Shown here: in pieces, positions 1 to 10,700 of the stretch
How the letters are laid out: each line of letters begins with the position of its first letter
Position numbering within the stretch: position 1 is the first letter of the stretch
Assembly (NCBI GenBank): GCA_037355855.1
Contig: CM074759.1
Span: 2,232,001-2,296,000, forward strand
Source of the DNA: Pseudo-nitzschia pungens
Taxonomy: Eukaryota; Bacillariophyta; Bacillariophyceae; Bacillariales; Bacillariaceae
Length of the DNA: 64,000 nt
Direction: 5' to 3'
Made by a program: the position numbers and the translations under genes
Notes under the pieces: model-generated
Databases searched by the model: none
Seen by the model: the letters and a program-made list of their open reading frames with translations, nothing else
Told to the model about the DNA's origin: nothing

Positions 1-1
1 C

Positions 2-925
2 CGGGACATGGGTTCTACAACACCAGGTTGCCACGGGGGAGACTCACACGATGCATCCGATGCAGCAACGGCAGCAGCAGCAGCAGCAGCAGCATCAAGA
101 GATGTCGAACCAACGGACGAATACTTTCGTTGGAACGTTCGGGTCTGTTTGGAATGCAAACATTGTGGCTATTCTCGGTACGTCGGAAGAAAGATTGCTT
201 GTATTGCTTGTGTTCTGTCTCTCGATTTTCGATGGGTGCAAAAGGGGCGCCGCTGATGAGTTTTGCGCTCAACCATATCTTTTCGTTTGATTGACATTCT
301 CGCACGCGTGAATGAAAACCAAATCTCGCGCCTCGACAGGTCGAAAGAGGAGATGCATCGGTACCTGTCGATTGATATTGCCCACGAAAGCATCGATCCG
401 CGGGTTCCCGGATACGTCAAGCCCGCGGTGAACTCGTGCCTTGCCAGGTTTTTCAGTCCCGAAGACCGCGAAATCGATTGCGAGAAATGCAAGGTTGGCA
501 AGATTGCGACCCAGACCATGAAGATCATTTCCCTCCCCAAGGTCATTTTATTGCACCTCAAGCGTTTCATTGTAGCGGAACGACCCGGGGTGGGTAACGA
601 CACCAAAGAACTGGTATTGAAGAAAAACAGGGCGGCGGTAGAACTCAGCCAGGCACTATCGATCGACAAGACTCTGCTAGTTGACAGCGATTGCGACTCC
701 TCCGAAAGCAAGTCGTACCAGCTGCGGTCCGTGGTGCACCACATTGGTAACACTGCCGATTCGGGTCACTACACGACGGATGCGCTCAGAGCCAACCCCG
801 TAGACGGTAAGGACCGATGGGTATCGTACGACGATGGGATCACCACGGAACAAAAGTTGGAAACGGTGGTCGGTTCGACTCACAACCAAAAGACGGCCTA
901 CATGCTGCTCTATTCCGCAGCATAG
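2..925 (+). CDS. Ubiquitin-specific protease (USP, peptidase C19), 3' part
   Basis: This is the C-terminal part of a deubiquitinating cysteine protease that removes ubiquitin from proteins; the frame is open to the window edge, so the start and Cys box lie outside. I infer two exons, 2..177 and 340..925. The intron (162 bp, GTACGT...CAG) joins VRVCLECKHCGYS to the EEMHRYLSID stretch, giving an alignment with the second USP at 2730-5372. Visible USP features are paired CxxC zinc-ribbon motifs (CLECKHC, CEKC), the LLHLKRF box, the His box NTADSGHYTTDA, and a final WVSYDD...AYMLLY block. The stop is TAG. An alanine run encoded by CAG/GCA repeats lies near the left end. The first exon is certain in frame but its true 5' extent is unknown. 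Confidence 0.88.
62..95 (+). repeat. CAG trinucleotide run
   Basis: A short (CAG)n tract inside the first USP exon, read in the GCA frame, gives a run of about eight alanines in the region before the zinc-ribbon motif. The second USP lacks it. Confidence 0.8.
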
Positions 926-2089
926 CGTACAACTTGTCTATTCCCTATAATTTTTAATCGAAACAAAACTACGCACAACTTGACTAAACGCAACACGACA
1001 CATTATTCTAGTTCGTTCGTGCAAGTATCATTGGGGTTCTGACGGCACCGTATTGCTCAAGCTTCTCACTGCCATAGCGCCATTAGACATTCTCCACAAT
1101 AAATAGAAACACAATAAAGGCAGCAAGGACGAGATCGGAGGAACTCGTTTTCCACTCAACCATTGCACAACCGAGGCTCGCCTGCGGTATCTTTCAACTC
1201 TGCCATAGAATTTGGAAAGTACTTGTACTCCGACTTTGTCGAGATACAGACACTAGTACAACTACGTCATGCTGTGTAAGACTAAAATATCTCACAAAAC
1301 TTTTTGTTCTGCCATCGCGACAATAAATTTGAAACTGTACGCCGTTGGGTGACGTAATTAAAAGTCTTACTCGTACTCGTAGTCTCAACAACAAATTTCT
1401 TCGCTGAGAGGCAGTGGAGACGATGCGATGGTGGCTTGGAGGGATTATTCGGTTCTGAAGATACCATTGCTTTTTTCTGTAGTACTACGTATTCCCATTG
1501 GAATTCCGAAGAACCATCTCAAAGATCGACATCACTCACCTCCTTCGATGCATTCGTGACGTCCTCCGCGACATCGAACGCATTCGTGACGTCTTCCGCG
1601 ACCAAAACATTTGAACGGATCAGATGGGATTGAAAACTGTCAATGCGTGAGGCTTTTTTTTGCTAACGAATACCTCGCACTATGCATTTTGTTTCCACAG
1701 TGCGTTCTAGATTGCCGTGTGAGCTCCGTGATTTGGAAAAAGAACAATCCCGTCAAGCTTCCGACCACGTCAACCGGGTTCGAAAAAGAACCGCTCTCAT
1801 TGGACAAAATTCCGCGAAGACGAGTCAAACCAATCAATCATACCGTTTCCCACATCAACAATCTGCATGACAACTGTCCTCGCAAAAATTTTGGGAAGTT
1901 GCGAAACATTCTGGGTCCATCGGCTCACCTCCTCCTCGCGGAAACGCTTGCGGATTTCGCATCTCCGGTGGTGATGTGCACAAATGTAGGAACGAACAGT
2001 CCGCAAACCTAGCGATCACTGCAGTCAGCGAATACATCCATTCCATCGCTACTCTTTGCAATCATTCAGTCAATAAGACAGACAGAAAA
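926..2089. other. Intergenic region, no gene recognised
   Basis: This holds the 3' flank of the first USP and the probable promoter of the gene at 2090. I see no conserved coding segment. The only structured piece is a 30-bp direct repeat at about 1543-1602, listed separately. Confidence 0.6.
1546..1602. promoter_or_regulatory. Two direct 30-bp repeats carrying TGACGTC
   Basis: CATTCGTGACGTC occurs at 1551 and again at 1581, each followed by a CTCCGCGAC-like stretch. TGACGT/ACGTCA are the core of the CO2/cAMP-responsive elements described upstream of Phaeodactylum carbonic anhydrase genes. Assigning that role here is inference; the position about 490 bp upstream of the gene at 2090 is compatible. 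Confidence 0.3.
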
Positions 2090-2524
2090 ATGTTAACTTC
2101 TACGGTTCTCAAGCGATCTTTGATGCAAGTGGGCAGGTCTTCGGCTGTGTCACCCGTCACCCAATGCTGTCGGTCGGTTTCCTCTCGATTCGCATCGTCC
2201 AGCGCCGAAGAGCAGCTTGATGGTGGTGCGGAAACGCATCACACCAACTCCGGTGACTGTCTCAGCAACGATCTCCGCAACAATGGAACCATCCAGTTCC
2301 AAATGACGCCCAAGCACGAATTTGGCACTCTTTCCGATCCCCAGCAATACGGGGGAGCGTCGATCGATTCGAGCGACAAATACGAAGATCAGTATGGAAC
2401 GGATCCGTACATGGATCAAACCGCTGCGGCGGAGCAAATGATGAACATCATGGAAAACTCTTATTATTTTGCTTCCTACAAGGCTGGGGGTAACAGCCAG
2501 GAAGGATTGAACCGATCGCGATAG
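2090..2524 (+). CDS. Small protein with a probable mitochondrial presequence, function unknown
   Basis: An intact 144-codon reading frame without introns. I chose the ATG at 2090 because it is preceded by an A-rich context (gacagaaaaATG) and begins a typical N-terminal targeting sequence: MLTSTVLKRSLMQVGRSS and the following stretch to about residue 38 are rich in Ser, Arg and hydrophobic residues with no acidic residue. The rest is acidic and polar, with DKYEDQYGTDPYMDQ and a helix-prone AAAEQMMNIMEN segment near the end. I recognise no domain. An upstream in-frame extension to 1976 is not Met-initiated in a convincing context. It lies in tail-to-tail arrangement with the USP at 2730-5372. 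Confidence 0.6.
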   Translation: MLTSTVLKRSLMQVGRSSAVSPVTQCCRSVSSRFASSSAEEQLDGGAETHHTNSGDCLSNDLRNNGTIQFQMTPKHEFGTLSDPQQYGGASIDSSDKYEDQYGTDPYMDQTAAAEQMMNIMENSYYFASYKAGGNSQEGLNRSR

Positions 2525-2729
2525 ACGCTTAGGAAATGAAGATCCATACTGTTTTTTATCACCTGCTTGTCTGTACCTGTGAACAGCAAGCTCATGTTGT
2601 ATGATTAGTGAAGGAATGTCATCATTTTGTTCTGTATATAAGGAAATAAATAGCTGAAATAGTAAAAACTTAAAATCAATTTGATTCAAAGACTTTATAG
2701 TGTGTTTTGACTGAATGAAATGAAGTAAC

Positions 2730-5372
2730 TCAACCAACGAGTTCATACATTATCATATAGGCAGTTCGAGATGCATCCTTCACAGCCTCTGTCGGCGTAA
2801 TCTTTCTGACATAGCTGTCGTTGAACCTCGTCCATTGCCGTTCATCCCAAGCGTCTTCATTGATTTCGTTAGCGTCACTGATGTAGTCGCTGGTTTCATT
2901 CTCCCTCTCATTCATCGACTTGTTCCGTCGTTTGGCATCTGCTGTGTAATGGCCACAACTTGCCGAAGATCCAATGTGATTCACGACGCTGCGGATTTCA
3001 TAGGCTCCACTCTCCGGATAGGCGCAATCCATCGCCAAAAATTTGCGAAAGCCAACCTCCTCGTCAGCGTGATGATAGCTCTTGTCGACAGATGTCTCGA
3101 TGTCAATCCGCTCCGCAAACGACACCGATGACTGGTCTTTTCGGTAAGAGATCGATGTATAGTCTGGGCTTACATCGACAATGAAGCGTTTCAGGTGAAG
3201 AAGCAGGTTCCGTGGAAGCTGAGTGATTTCCATGGTCTGAAGAGCGCTTGTGTGGAAGCATTTCTCACACTTGATCTCTCTCTTTTCCGGTGCAAAAAAC
3301 TTTCGTAGTCCATCTTCTATACTGCTCATTGGCTGGGGTCCAAATTCATCTATAGGGTTGTCGTCGTCGGATCCCGCGCTTATGTCAAGCGATAAATGCA
3401 GGTAAGTTTCAACGTGGCTTCTTCGAAACTTACACACCTCACAAGTGAGACACACCCGAACTTTGGTGGTGAAGTCGGAAGCAACGGGAGAAGATGCGGT
3501 CTCTTCCTCCTCGTCATCGCAGTGTTCATCTTCAACAATCTGTTGCTCTGGAGTTGCTCTGTCGAGACTAGCATCCGTATGTTGAACGTCCTCGTCCTCA
3601 TCGACAAATCTGGTCAATTCAACCCCAACCGTACTCATTCTTCCTCCCGCAAGCTTACATTTCGGTTCTTCTCTCTTTGCAGTCGTTTTCACCACCTGGG
3701 AAACCTCCATTGTAGCAGAAAGGTTATCCTCACCGTGAAGAAGGTTTTCAATGTCCGAGAACTTGAATTCACTGTACGATTTTGACTTCGGCATAGAGCT
3801 GGTAGGAACGCTCTCTTTGGAGACTGATTCACTTGAAGCACTATTCTCTACTACCTTTTGTCGCTTGAACGGAGAGTCTTGTAGTTGCAAGTCCGAATCA
3901 CTCTCGTCGTTGCTATGGCCGTAGTCAATACTTCCTTCTTCAATTTCTGAATTATCGAGAACTGATATGGATTTGTCGTCGCCCTCTTCAACATTGGTAC
4001 AATTATCCATAGAATGCATCATTTCCTCCTTTTCACTTGACGAGTTTTTATCACTATCGTTATCCTCATCTTCATCTTCGCTGCCAGCGTCTACTGAAGT
4101 TGTTGATTCTTTCTCCTTGCCTTCTTCTTCTTTTTTTTCTTCCTCTTCTTTGTTGTCTGGTATTGGCTTGTAGTCTTCGTCGATAATGTCTAACAAGGTC
4201 GTAAGAAACTCGTGGGCATCTTGTTGATGGTAGCCCAAAAACAAACTCGTGCGTGAGTCTATGCAACCCTTCAGCTTGTCCGGCCGGACCGTTTCTCCCC
4301 TTGCAAGTCGTTCCATGACATCGAGCAAAGGGCCCCGGAGCGAGGGTTTCGACTCTGCCCCCGATTCCTCATCTTTCGTTTCCTCGTAGTTGTCCATGCT
4401 GATGTCTCTTGGTGGAATCCTGGCCTTTAATTCGGCCTGAAAGGTATCTAAGCCGCATAAGAGCTGAATAGCGCTTGCCATGTAACATGTATTGCCGAGA
4501 TTCTCCAAACCTCCATAGGGGGATTCTTTCAATGGCGATGCAATCGTGGAAACTATTTCCTTTTGCGTTCCCGTTGGTTGTATTGTCGATGAAATATCTT
4601 CGACCTCCGAACTGTTCTCTGTATCCATTTCCATCACCCCTGAAGTTGGTGATGGAACTAAAACGGTGTCTTCTTCCGGAAGTTCTGGAAGATGAGAGTG
4701 ATTGTTTTCGAGCACGCTCGTTGTTGTGTCGGCAATGTCTAAGGGGAGGGATGATTCTGGCTTGATGAAAACTTCGTCGTGCAAACCATCATTGGATGTA
4801 CTAGCAATGTCGACGGCCATGAGGGATTCAATGAATTTCGTGTTCTCGTCAACGACGCTGTCATTCACTTTGTCGCTACAGCTACAGCTACAGCTACAGC
4901 TACAAATACTGATCTCGCTTCGATTCTTCTCCGTCCGTTGCGACGAGGAAACACCCTTTGATTCCTGGTCGCTCGATATTCGACAATCGTTTGCACTTTT
5001 CTCATTGCTGTCATCGTTGACACGACTTGCAGCATCGTCCACCGGACGCGTTGCTGTTGTTGCATCGGTGCTTTCATCCCTGTCAGGGTCGGTTTCTCGA
5101 TTTTCGCACGGGTCCGCTTCTCTGTGATCAATATCCATCGGGATGTCCGTGTCGCTGCTTTTACAGTTAGCCCCGCCAACCCTCTCACCCTCTTGCTGGG
5201 GAGGACAAGGACTATCTCGTTCATTCTCAGCGAATACGTTTTCGTTGTTGCTCATGGCCATTGTTTGTGATCTCTCGGTTTCATCCTCTTCATCACAACA
5301 GGGACTGCCGTATTCATCCTTCACGGGATCGGCGAAATCGATTTTGTTTTGAATCGGTAGTACCACAGCCAT
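2730..5372 (-). CDS. Ubiquitin-specific protease (USP, peptidase C19), full length
   Basis: A single-exon gene of 880 residues. The first roughly 280 residues are acidic and low in complexity. The catalytic core starts with the Cys box GGLENLGNTCYM (about residue 290) and continues with the GYHQQDAHEFL box. A long acidic Glu/Asp/Ser insert of some 200 residues then interrupts the domain before the zinc ribbon (CLTCEVC, CEKC), the LLHLKRF box, and the His box GSSASCGHYTADA. It ends WTRFNDSYV...AYMIMYELVG. All catalytic boxes are present, so it should be active. The conserved blocks match the first USP in the window, which converges on it from 2.6 kb away, so the two are probably paralogues from an inverted duplication. 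Confidence 0.93.
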   Translation of the reverse strand: MAVVLPIQNKIDFADPVKDEYGSPCCDEEDETERSQTMAMSNNENVFAENERDSPCPPQQEGERVGGANCKSSDTDIPMDIDHREADPCENRETDPDRDESTDATTATRPVDDAASRVNDDSNEKSANDCRISSDQESKGVSSSQRTEKNRSEISICSCSCSCSCSDKVNDSVVDENTKFIESLMAVDIASTSNDGLHDEVFIKPESSLPLDIADTTTSVLENNHSHLPELPEEDTVLVPSPTSGVMEMDTENSSEVEDISSTIQPTGTQKEIVSTIASPLKESPYGGLENLGNTCYMASAIQLLCGLDTFQAELKARIPPRDISMDNYEETKDEESGAESKPSLRGPLLDVMERLARGETVRPDKLKGCIDSRTSLFLGYHQQDAHEFLTTLLDIIDEDYKPIPDNKEEEEKKEEEGKEKESTTSVDAGSEDEDEDNDSDKNSSSEKEEMMHSMDNCTNVEEGDDKSISVLDNSEIEEGSIDYGHSNDESDSDLQLQDSPFKRQKVVENSASSESVSKESVPTSSMPKSKSYSEFKFSDIENLLHGEDNLSATMEVSQVVKTTAKREEPKCKLAGGRMSTVGVELTRFVDEDEDVQHTDASLDRATPEQQIVEDEHCDDEEEETASSPVASDFTTKVRVCLTCEVCKFRRSHVETYLHLSLDISAGSDDDNPIDEFGPQPMSSIEDGLRKFFAPEKREIKCEKCFHTSALQTMEITQLPRNLLLHLKRFIVDVSPDYTSISYRKDQSSVSFAERIDIETSVDKSYHHADEEVGFRKFLAMDCAYPESGAYEIRSVVNHIGSSASCGHYTADAKRRNKSMNERENETSDYISDANEINEDAWDERQWTRFNDSYVRKITPTEAVKDASRTAYMIMYELVG
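4873..4904 (-). repeat. Hexanucleotide run encoding alternating Cys-Ser
   Basis: A GTAGCT/AGCTAC hexamer repeated about five times inside the USP gene gives an alternating Cys-Ser tract (ICSCSCSCSCSCSD) in the acidic N-terminal region. Confidence 0.8.
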
Positions 5373-6641
5373 GATGATTACCGGACCTGATTGTGTGTTT
5401 TCACTTCAGTTGATTTCCTTTGTTGATTGCTTTCCAGCTTATCTTGTGTGGTTTCATGCAATCGGACAACTTCGTTTTAGCGCAACTCTTTGTGGCTGCC
5501 ATGAGAGTAAGGTTTAGTTAGTTACGAAGTATTTACGATCAAAAGTGAAACGGCTTATTCGTGGTACGATAGCGTTCGTTGCAAGTCCACCAGCTACCGG
5601 TAGAGCGTGTACAGAACTGAAGTACTAGTGCGGTACGTACGAGTACTCGTACCACGAAAGGGAAACAAACCAACAAGTCATTATGAACTACTTCTAAAAA
5701 TTAGGTCTTGGTGTAAAATCGTACCGGTACTTGTACCACAAAATACTAACGGCATCGTCAATGTTCGCGGTAACCTTACGTAGTTTTTGCAGTTTCAGTG
5801 AATTTTGCCGAACGGTACGTGGTGGATAGTGGATACCTCCAGTCGTGTAAAGCGTTCATCCTTCAATTTCTTCAATGAGCAATCACTACAGTTCGTACGA
5901 CTGACGTCCCGATCAAGTACTGGAAAGACTGTACGCCGGTAACTTCTTGTTCTAACGGTACGTTCGTACAACGAAGAAATAGGTTAAGGTTCTTACTTGT
6001 ATCTTACTTTGGCTGGCTCCTGGACGTGAATGCTTCTTGATTGGGATTCATTCATTATTCATTCATTGGACCCGTTTCTAACCTAATTGAGGGGTCATAG
6101 TAACATCCCCCTGTTTCTTCCTCTAGGTCTGTCCGACATCGGTGAGACACAGATTTAGGGCGATAGCCACCCCTGCCTGGTCGTATCGTAAAAACAGTAA
6201 AATGTCCACTACGAGTAAGTTAATACCCGAAGTATTACGCCTTATTTTGTGATGTACCGGTATGGGAACGTTTTTTGTGGCTGAGAGTACAGTAATTACT
6301 TAGGAACGTAAGATTGCCTACCGTATTGGTAAGTTTACTAAGGTTACCATATTCCTTTTGTTGAGATGAGACAAAAAAATCATACGATGTTCCGTTTGTT
6401 CATACCTACCGTATGGATGTAGTGTCAATAGTATGAAGAACATCAATGCTCGATGCATTTTCTGTTCGTTTGGTGGCTACGGCACGCTTCGCTCCGTTCG
6501 TTCGTTACGAGAAGGGGAGAAAGGATTGGCTCCCTCAACAAAAGCGTACCAAGCATGGCTCGCTAACGCACAGGAGTTTCGTACAACCCCCTATCTTTAC
6601 AACGCAATTGCAACCAAGACAACCGATAAAAAGAACTTACC
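5373..6641. promoter_or_regulatory. Divergent promoter region between USP and ATP synthase epsilon genes
   Basis: This 1.27-kb spacer separates two divergently transcribed genes. It is rich in GTAC-containing palindromes, the clearest being the perfect 16-bp GTACGAGTACTCGTAC at 5637-5652. I see no coding segment. Any regulatory role is inferred from position. Confidence 0.4.
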
Positions 6642-7108
6642 ATGTCTCCTGCTGCAGCGACTACCTACTGGCGCATTGCCGGAATGACTTACCTCCAGGT
6701 ACGAAAGACTTAGTGCGTTACAACTGTGTCCTCATCAAGTCGATGCTTGGGCATCGAGCATTACCGATTGGGTCGTCCTAGGTCACTTGCGTTGCAGTCC
6801 TCGAATCGATTTAGTCGAGACGTCCATCGGACACAGACCATGGTGTCGATACAACATCATTCCTTCTGAACGAGAACAGCGCTTGTCCTCTGTACCCACC
6901 ATCTCACTTCTGTATTGCTACACTCGATCTCTGGTTTGCACCTTTTTGGCAGTACGTCAACCGAGCAGCGGGCGCCGTCCGATCGGGGCTAAAGGAACCC
7001 ATGAAGTCGAAGCTCATTGCGCAAAGCGAATTCAAATACAACGCTTCTGTTTGGGAGAATGGCGTTCAGGGAGCGAAGAAAGAAGTCAGTGCCTTGGGTC
7101 AGGTCTAA
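6642..7108 (+). CDS. Mitochondrial F1F0 ATP synthase subunit epsilon
   Basis: A 70-residue protein from two exons, 6642..6698 and 6953..7108, with a 254-bp intron (CAG|GTACGA ... GGCAG|TAC) in phase 0. The joined product begins MSPAAATTYWRIAGMTYLQ and continues YVNRAAGAVRSGLKEP. This matches the signature of the mitochondrial epsilon subunit (ATP15 in yeast, ATP5F1E in animals), whose core reads roughly W-R-x-A-G-x-x-Y...AxxxRxxLK. It sits in the central stalk foot of the F1 sector with the gamma and delta subunits. As in other eukaryotes it is tiny and needs no long cleavable presequence. Identification rests on family recognition by eye; the exon joins are consistent with phase and consensus splice sites. 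Confidence 0.85.
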
Positions 7109-7730
7109 AGTCGATTTTTTGAGTCCGAGAATGTCCGGAAACACTGCAATTCCCTTTGAGTTGGGCGTCCCGTGACTGGTTTCAAGGTGTTCAAAAGGTC
7201 GATATACATAGAAAATAATGATGTAAGCGATCCAAGATTCAGTCGCAAATTATATTAACGTTGACCATGTCAAGAATCTTGTAGTGAAACACGCATTGCT
7301 TCTGTTATTTGTCATTCCAAAGAGATGTTTCCATAGACGAGTTTCCGTGGCGATATGGAACACGCTGAATGTGTGCTCATGCCTTAAAATAGTTTCCATA
7401 TTGGAGCAGTTTTGGTTACTCTGTGTGGAGATATTTCCTTCCCGTGTTCGTAGTACAGCACTTGTATGTTGTGAAAGTTCTCCTCAAAAGACGGACAACC
7501 TCCCGCTCTACATAATTCTCTATACTTCTAGAGACATCATAATAAGTGTTGACATGTACAACTAATGCTTGTCAGTGATACCATGTGCAGTACCGCACTT
7601 AAAAGTTATTTACAATACTGCAATTCAAAATGTTTTCAAAAATTATTATACTATAACATAGGCCAATACGTATTTCCAAACACATTTATTTTCTTAGAGG
7701 TGTCCGTTCATCTATCGTGCCTGACAGCGA
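7109..7730. other. Convergent intergenic region, no gene recognised
   Basis: 3' flanks of the ATP synthase epsilon gene (plus) and the carbamoyl-phosphate synthetase gene (minus). I see nothing coding or repeated here. Confidence 0.6.
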
Positions 7731-10700
7731 TTATACTTTCAGGGTCCAACCAACCGATGGGATTTTGTAATATTCTCCGATGTGTCTTGGAACGAAGGCA
7801 TCCTTCTTGTCCATGCCTCTTTCGAGGCAAGTGATTAATTCAGTGGCACACTTGACATTAGTTACCAAACTTGTTCCGAAATCAACTGAGGCACGACGGA
7901 TCAAATAACCTGAGGTCAACTCGTCCTTCCGACCAGTGCCATCACTGATATTGATGACAAGGTCAATATTTCCCTCCTTAATTTCGTGAAGGGCTGTTCC
8001 TTCTCCATCGTCCGACTCGTCGGAAGGTTTCGTGACAACCTTCATATCAATATTGTACTTCTCCTTGTAGTATTCGGCTGTTCCCGGCGTCCCGTAAAGA
8101 GTATACTTCCCCATATCATGTAACGTCTTCACAGAGTCGGCAAACTCGAACCTTTTCTCCGATGCTGCGATAGATAGTAGGATGGAGTGGTTATTTGTTG
8201 GAAGCTTGAAAGTCGTCGAAAGCAGCGCTTGCATGAAGGCTTCGTTTTGATCTTCCCCGAAACACGCAACTTCACCAGTCGATGCCATCTCTACACCAAG
8301 GGAGGGATCGGCGCCACGGAGACGAGTGAAAGAGAACATGGGAGCTTTCACGCAAACATAGTCGATATCTAACAAAGAGAATTTATATGGCTGCACGTCG
8401 ACGCTGGTCATTGCTTTGGTTGCAAGAGAGATGAAGTTGTGATTGAAGGTCTTGCTGACGAAAGGAAATGTGCGACTTGCGCGAAGGTTACATTCGATGA
8501 CCTGAACTTGATTACCTTTTGCCATGAATTGAATGTTGAAAGGACCAGTAATTCTCAAAGCCTTCGCAATGGATGATGCATAGCGCTTGACGTGCTTGAT
8601 GGTCTTCACGTAAAGCTTTTGAGCGGGGAGAACGACCGTGGCATCACCACTGTGCACACCAGCGTTCTCCAAATGCTCTCCAATGGCATAGTTCAGAATC
8701 TCTCCTCGATTCGCTACAGCGTCGAATTCAATCTCTTTCGCTCCCTCAACGAACTTTGTCACCACGACAGGCTTGTCTCCAGATACATCCTCCGCAAGAT
8801 CGAGGAAGTTTCTAAGTTCGTTTTCAGTCGAGGCTACACGCATTGCCGCACCAGACAGAACAAAACTAGGTCGGACCAACACTGGGAAACCGACCTTGTT
8901 TGAAAACTCAATCGCTTCGTCCTTCGATTTCAGTACCGACCACTCGGGCTGTCCAATATTCATGTTGTCAAGCATCCTGGAAAACTGGAATCTATCTTCG
9001 GCCCGCTCGATGTCGGTTGCATCAGTTCCTAGGATATTTGCACCACTATCTCTCAAAGGCCCAGCGAGGTTGTTGGGAATTTGTCCTCCGACAGAAACAA
9101 CAACTCCAACGGGATTTTCGCGTTCGTAGATGTCCATAACTCGTTCGAGACTGAGTTCCTCAAAATACAAACGTTCCGACTCGTCGTAATCTGTACTCAC
9201 TGTCTCTGGGTTGTAGTTGATGATAATACTCTTGAAACCATCACGACGCAACTGCCGAATGCAGGAGACAGCGCACCAATCAAATTCCACACTAGATCCA
9301 ATGCAGTATGCTCCGCATCCAAGAACAATTACTCCGCGTTCCTTAGCCGTTAGCATGTTTTTGACAGTTTGGCCAGTAGAAAGGGTTCGGGCTCTGCGCA
9401 TGAATGCGTTTGAGTCCAAACTCCTATCGTTGCTCACTGTGGCACTTGACCGGTAGGAAGGATTGATTTCATCTTCGATCGTTTCAATCATATCCACATC
9501 ATCTTTATCACCCGAATATGTCATGTACAGATAATTGGTCTGAGCGGGAAATTCGGCCGCAAGAGTATCAATTTGTTTCACTACAGGGACGACTCCGAAT
9601 CGCTTTCTCAAGCTGCGGACTTCTTGTTCTCCCTGGCCGACGTACTTCGCAATCTGTCGGTCACTGAAACCTGCCATTTTCAGTGCTCGTAGTCGTTGCC
9701 TAGGATTCTCCTTAACCAGCTCGTCGAGGCTTCCAGCATGTTTGCAAGCTCTTCTCATGCTTGCAATGTTATTCAGCTTCGACAAAAACCATGGGTCAAT
9801 CTTAGTGAGTCCGAAAATCTTTTCGACTGACCATCCACGCTCAAGTGCCAATTGTACAGCGAAGAGACGTTCATCAGTTGGGATGCGAAGCATTTTTTCT
9901 AAATCAGCATCTTCTTCGACGATGTTGGAATCCTCTCCGTCAAGACCAGCAAGGTTGGGGTTGACCATTCTACATGCTTTCTGGATTACCTCCTCGAATG
10001 TGCGACCGATCGCCATAACTTCTCCCACACTAAGCATCGAAGAGCCCAATTTGTTGCTCACACGGTTGAACTTCTTCAAATCCCATCGAGGCATTTTCAG
10101 TACACAGTAATCAAGACTTGGTTCAAAGCATGCAGTTGTTGTTTTTGTGATGGAGTTCTTGATTTGGACAAGATTCTTCCCCAACGACAACTTCGTGGCG
10201 ACGTATGCCAAAGGATAACCCGTCGCCTTCGACGCGAGGGCAGACGAACGAGAAAGTCGAGCGTTGACCTCAATAATGCAATAGCGTTCACTTTCGGGAT
10301 GCAGCGCATACTGAATGTTGCACTCTCCAACGATCCCTAAGTGACGGACTACCTTTAGAGCGGTTCGTCTGAGCATGAAATACTCCCTATTGGTCAAAGT
10401 TTGAGAAGGAGCAACAACGATGGAATCGCCCGTATGAATTCCAAGAGGATCGAAGTTCTCCATGTTACAAACTGTGATACAGTTGTCACTATTATCCCGG
10501 ACCACTTCATATTCGAGCTCTTTCCAACCTCGCAAGTCTTGGTCAATAAGAATTTGGTCAGACGTTGTGAATGCCTTCGCAGCCATTGCCTCGAGTTCTT
10601 CGTCGTTGGCGGCGAAACCCGATCCCAATCCACCTAGCGCGTAAGCAGCACGGATAAGAACTGGATAACCAATCTTATTTGCCGCCTCTTTCGCTGACGC

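Noticed and set aside
1611..2012. 133-codon plus-strand frame upstream of the small mitochondrial-type gene
   Set aside because: No domain or composition bias typical of coding DNA, and it overlaps a probable promoter; treated as chance.
7565..7834. Short plus-strand frame antisense to the end of carbamoyl-phosphate synthetase
   Set aside because: It is a shadow of a well-supported gene with no recognisable motif.
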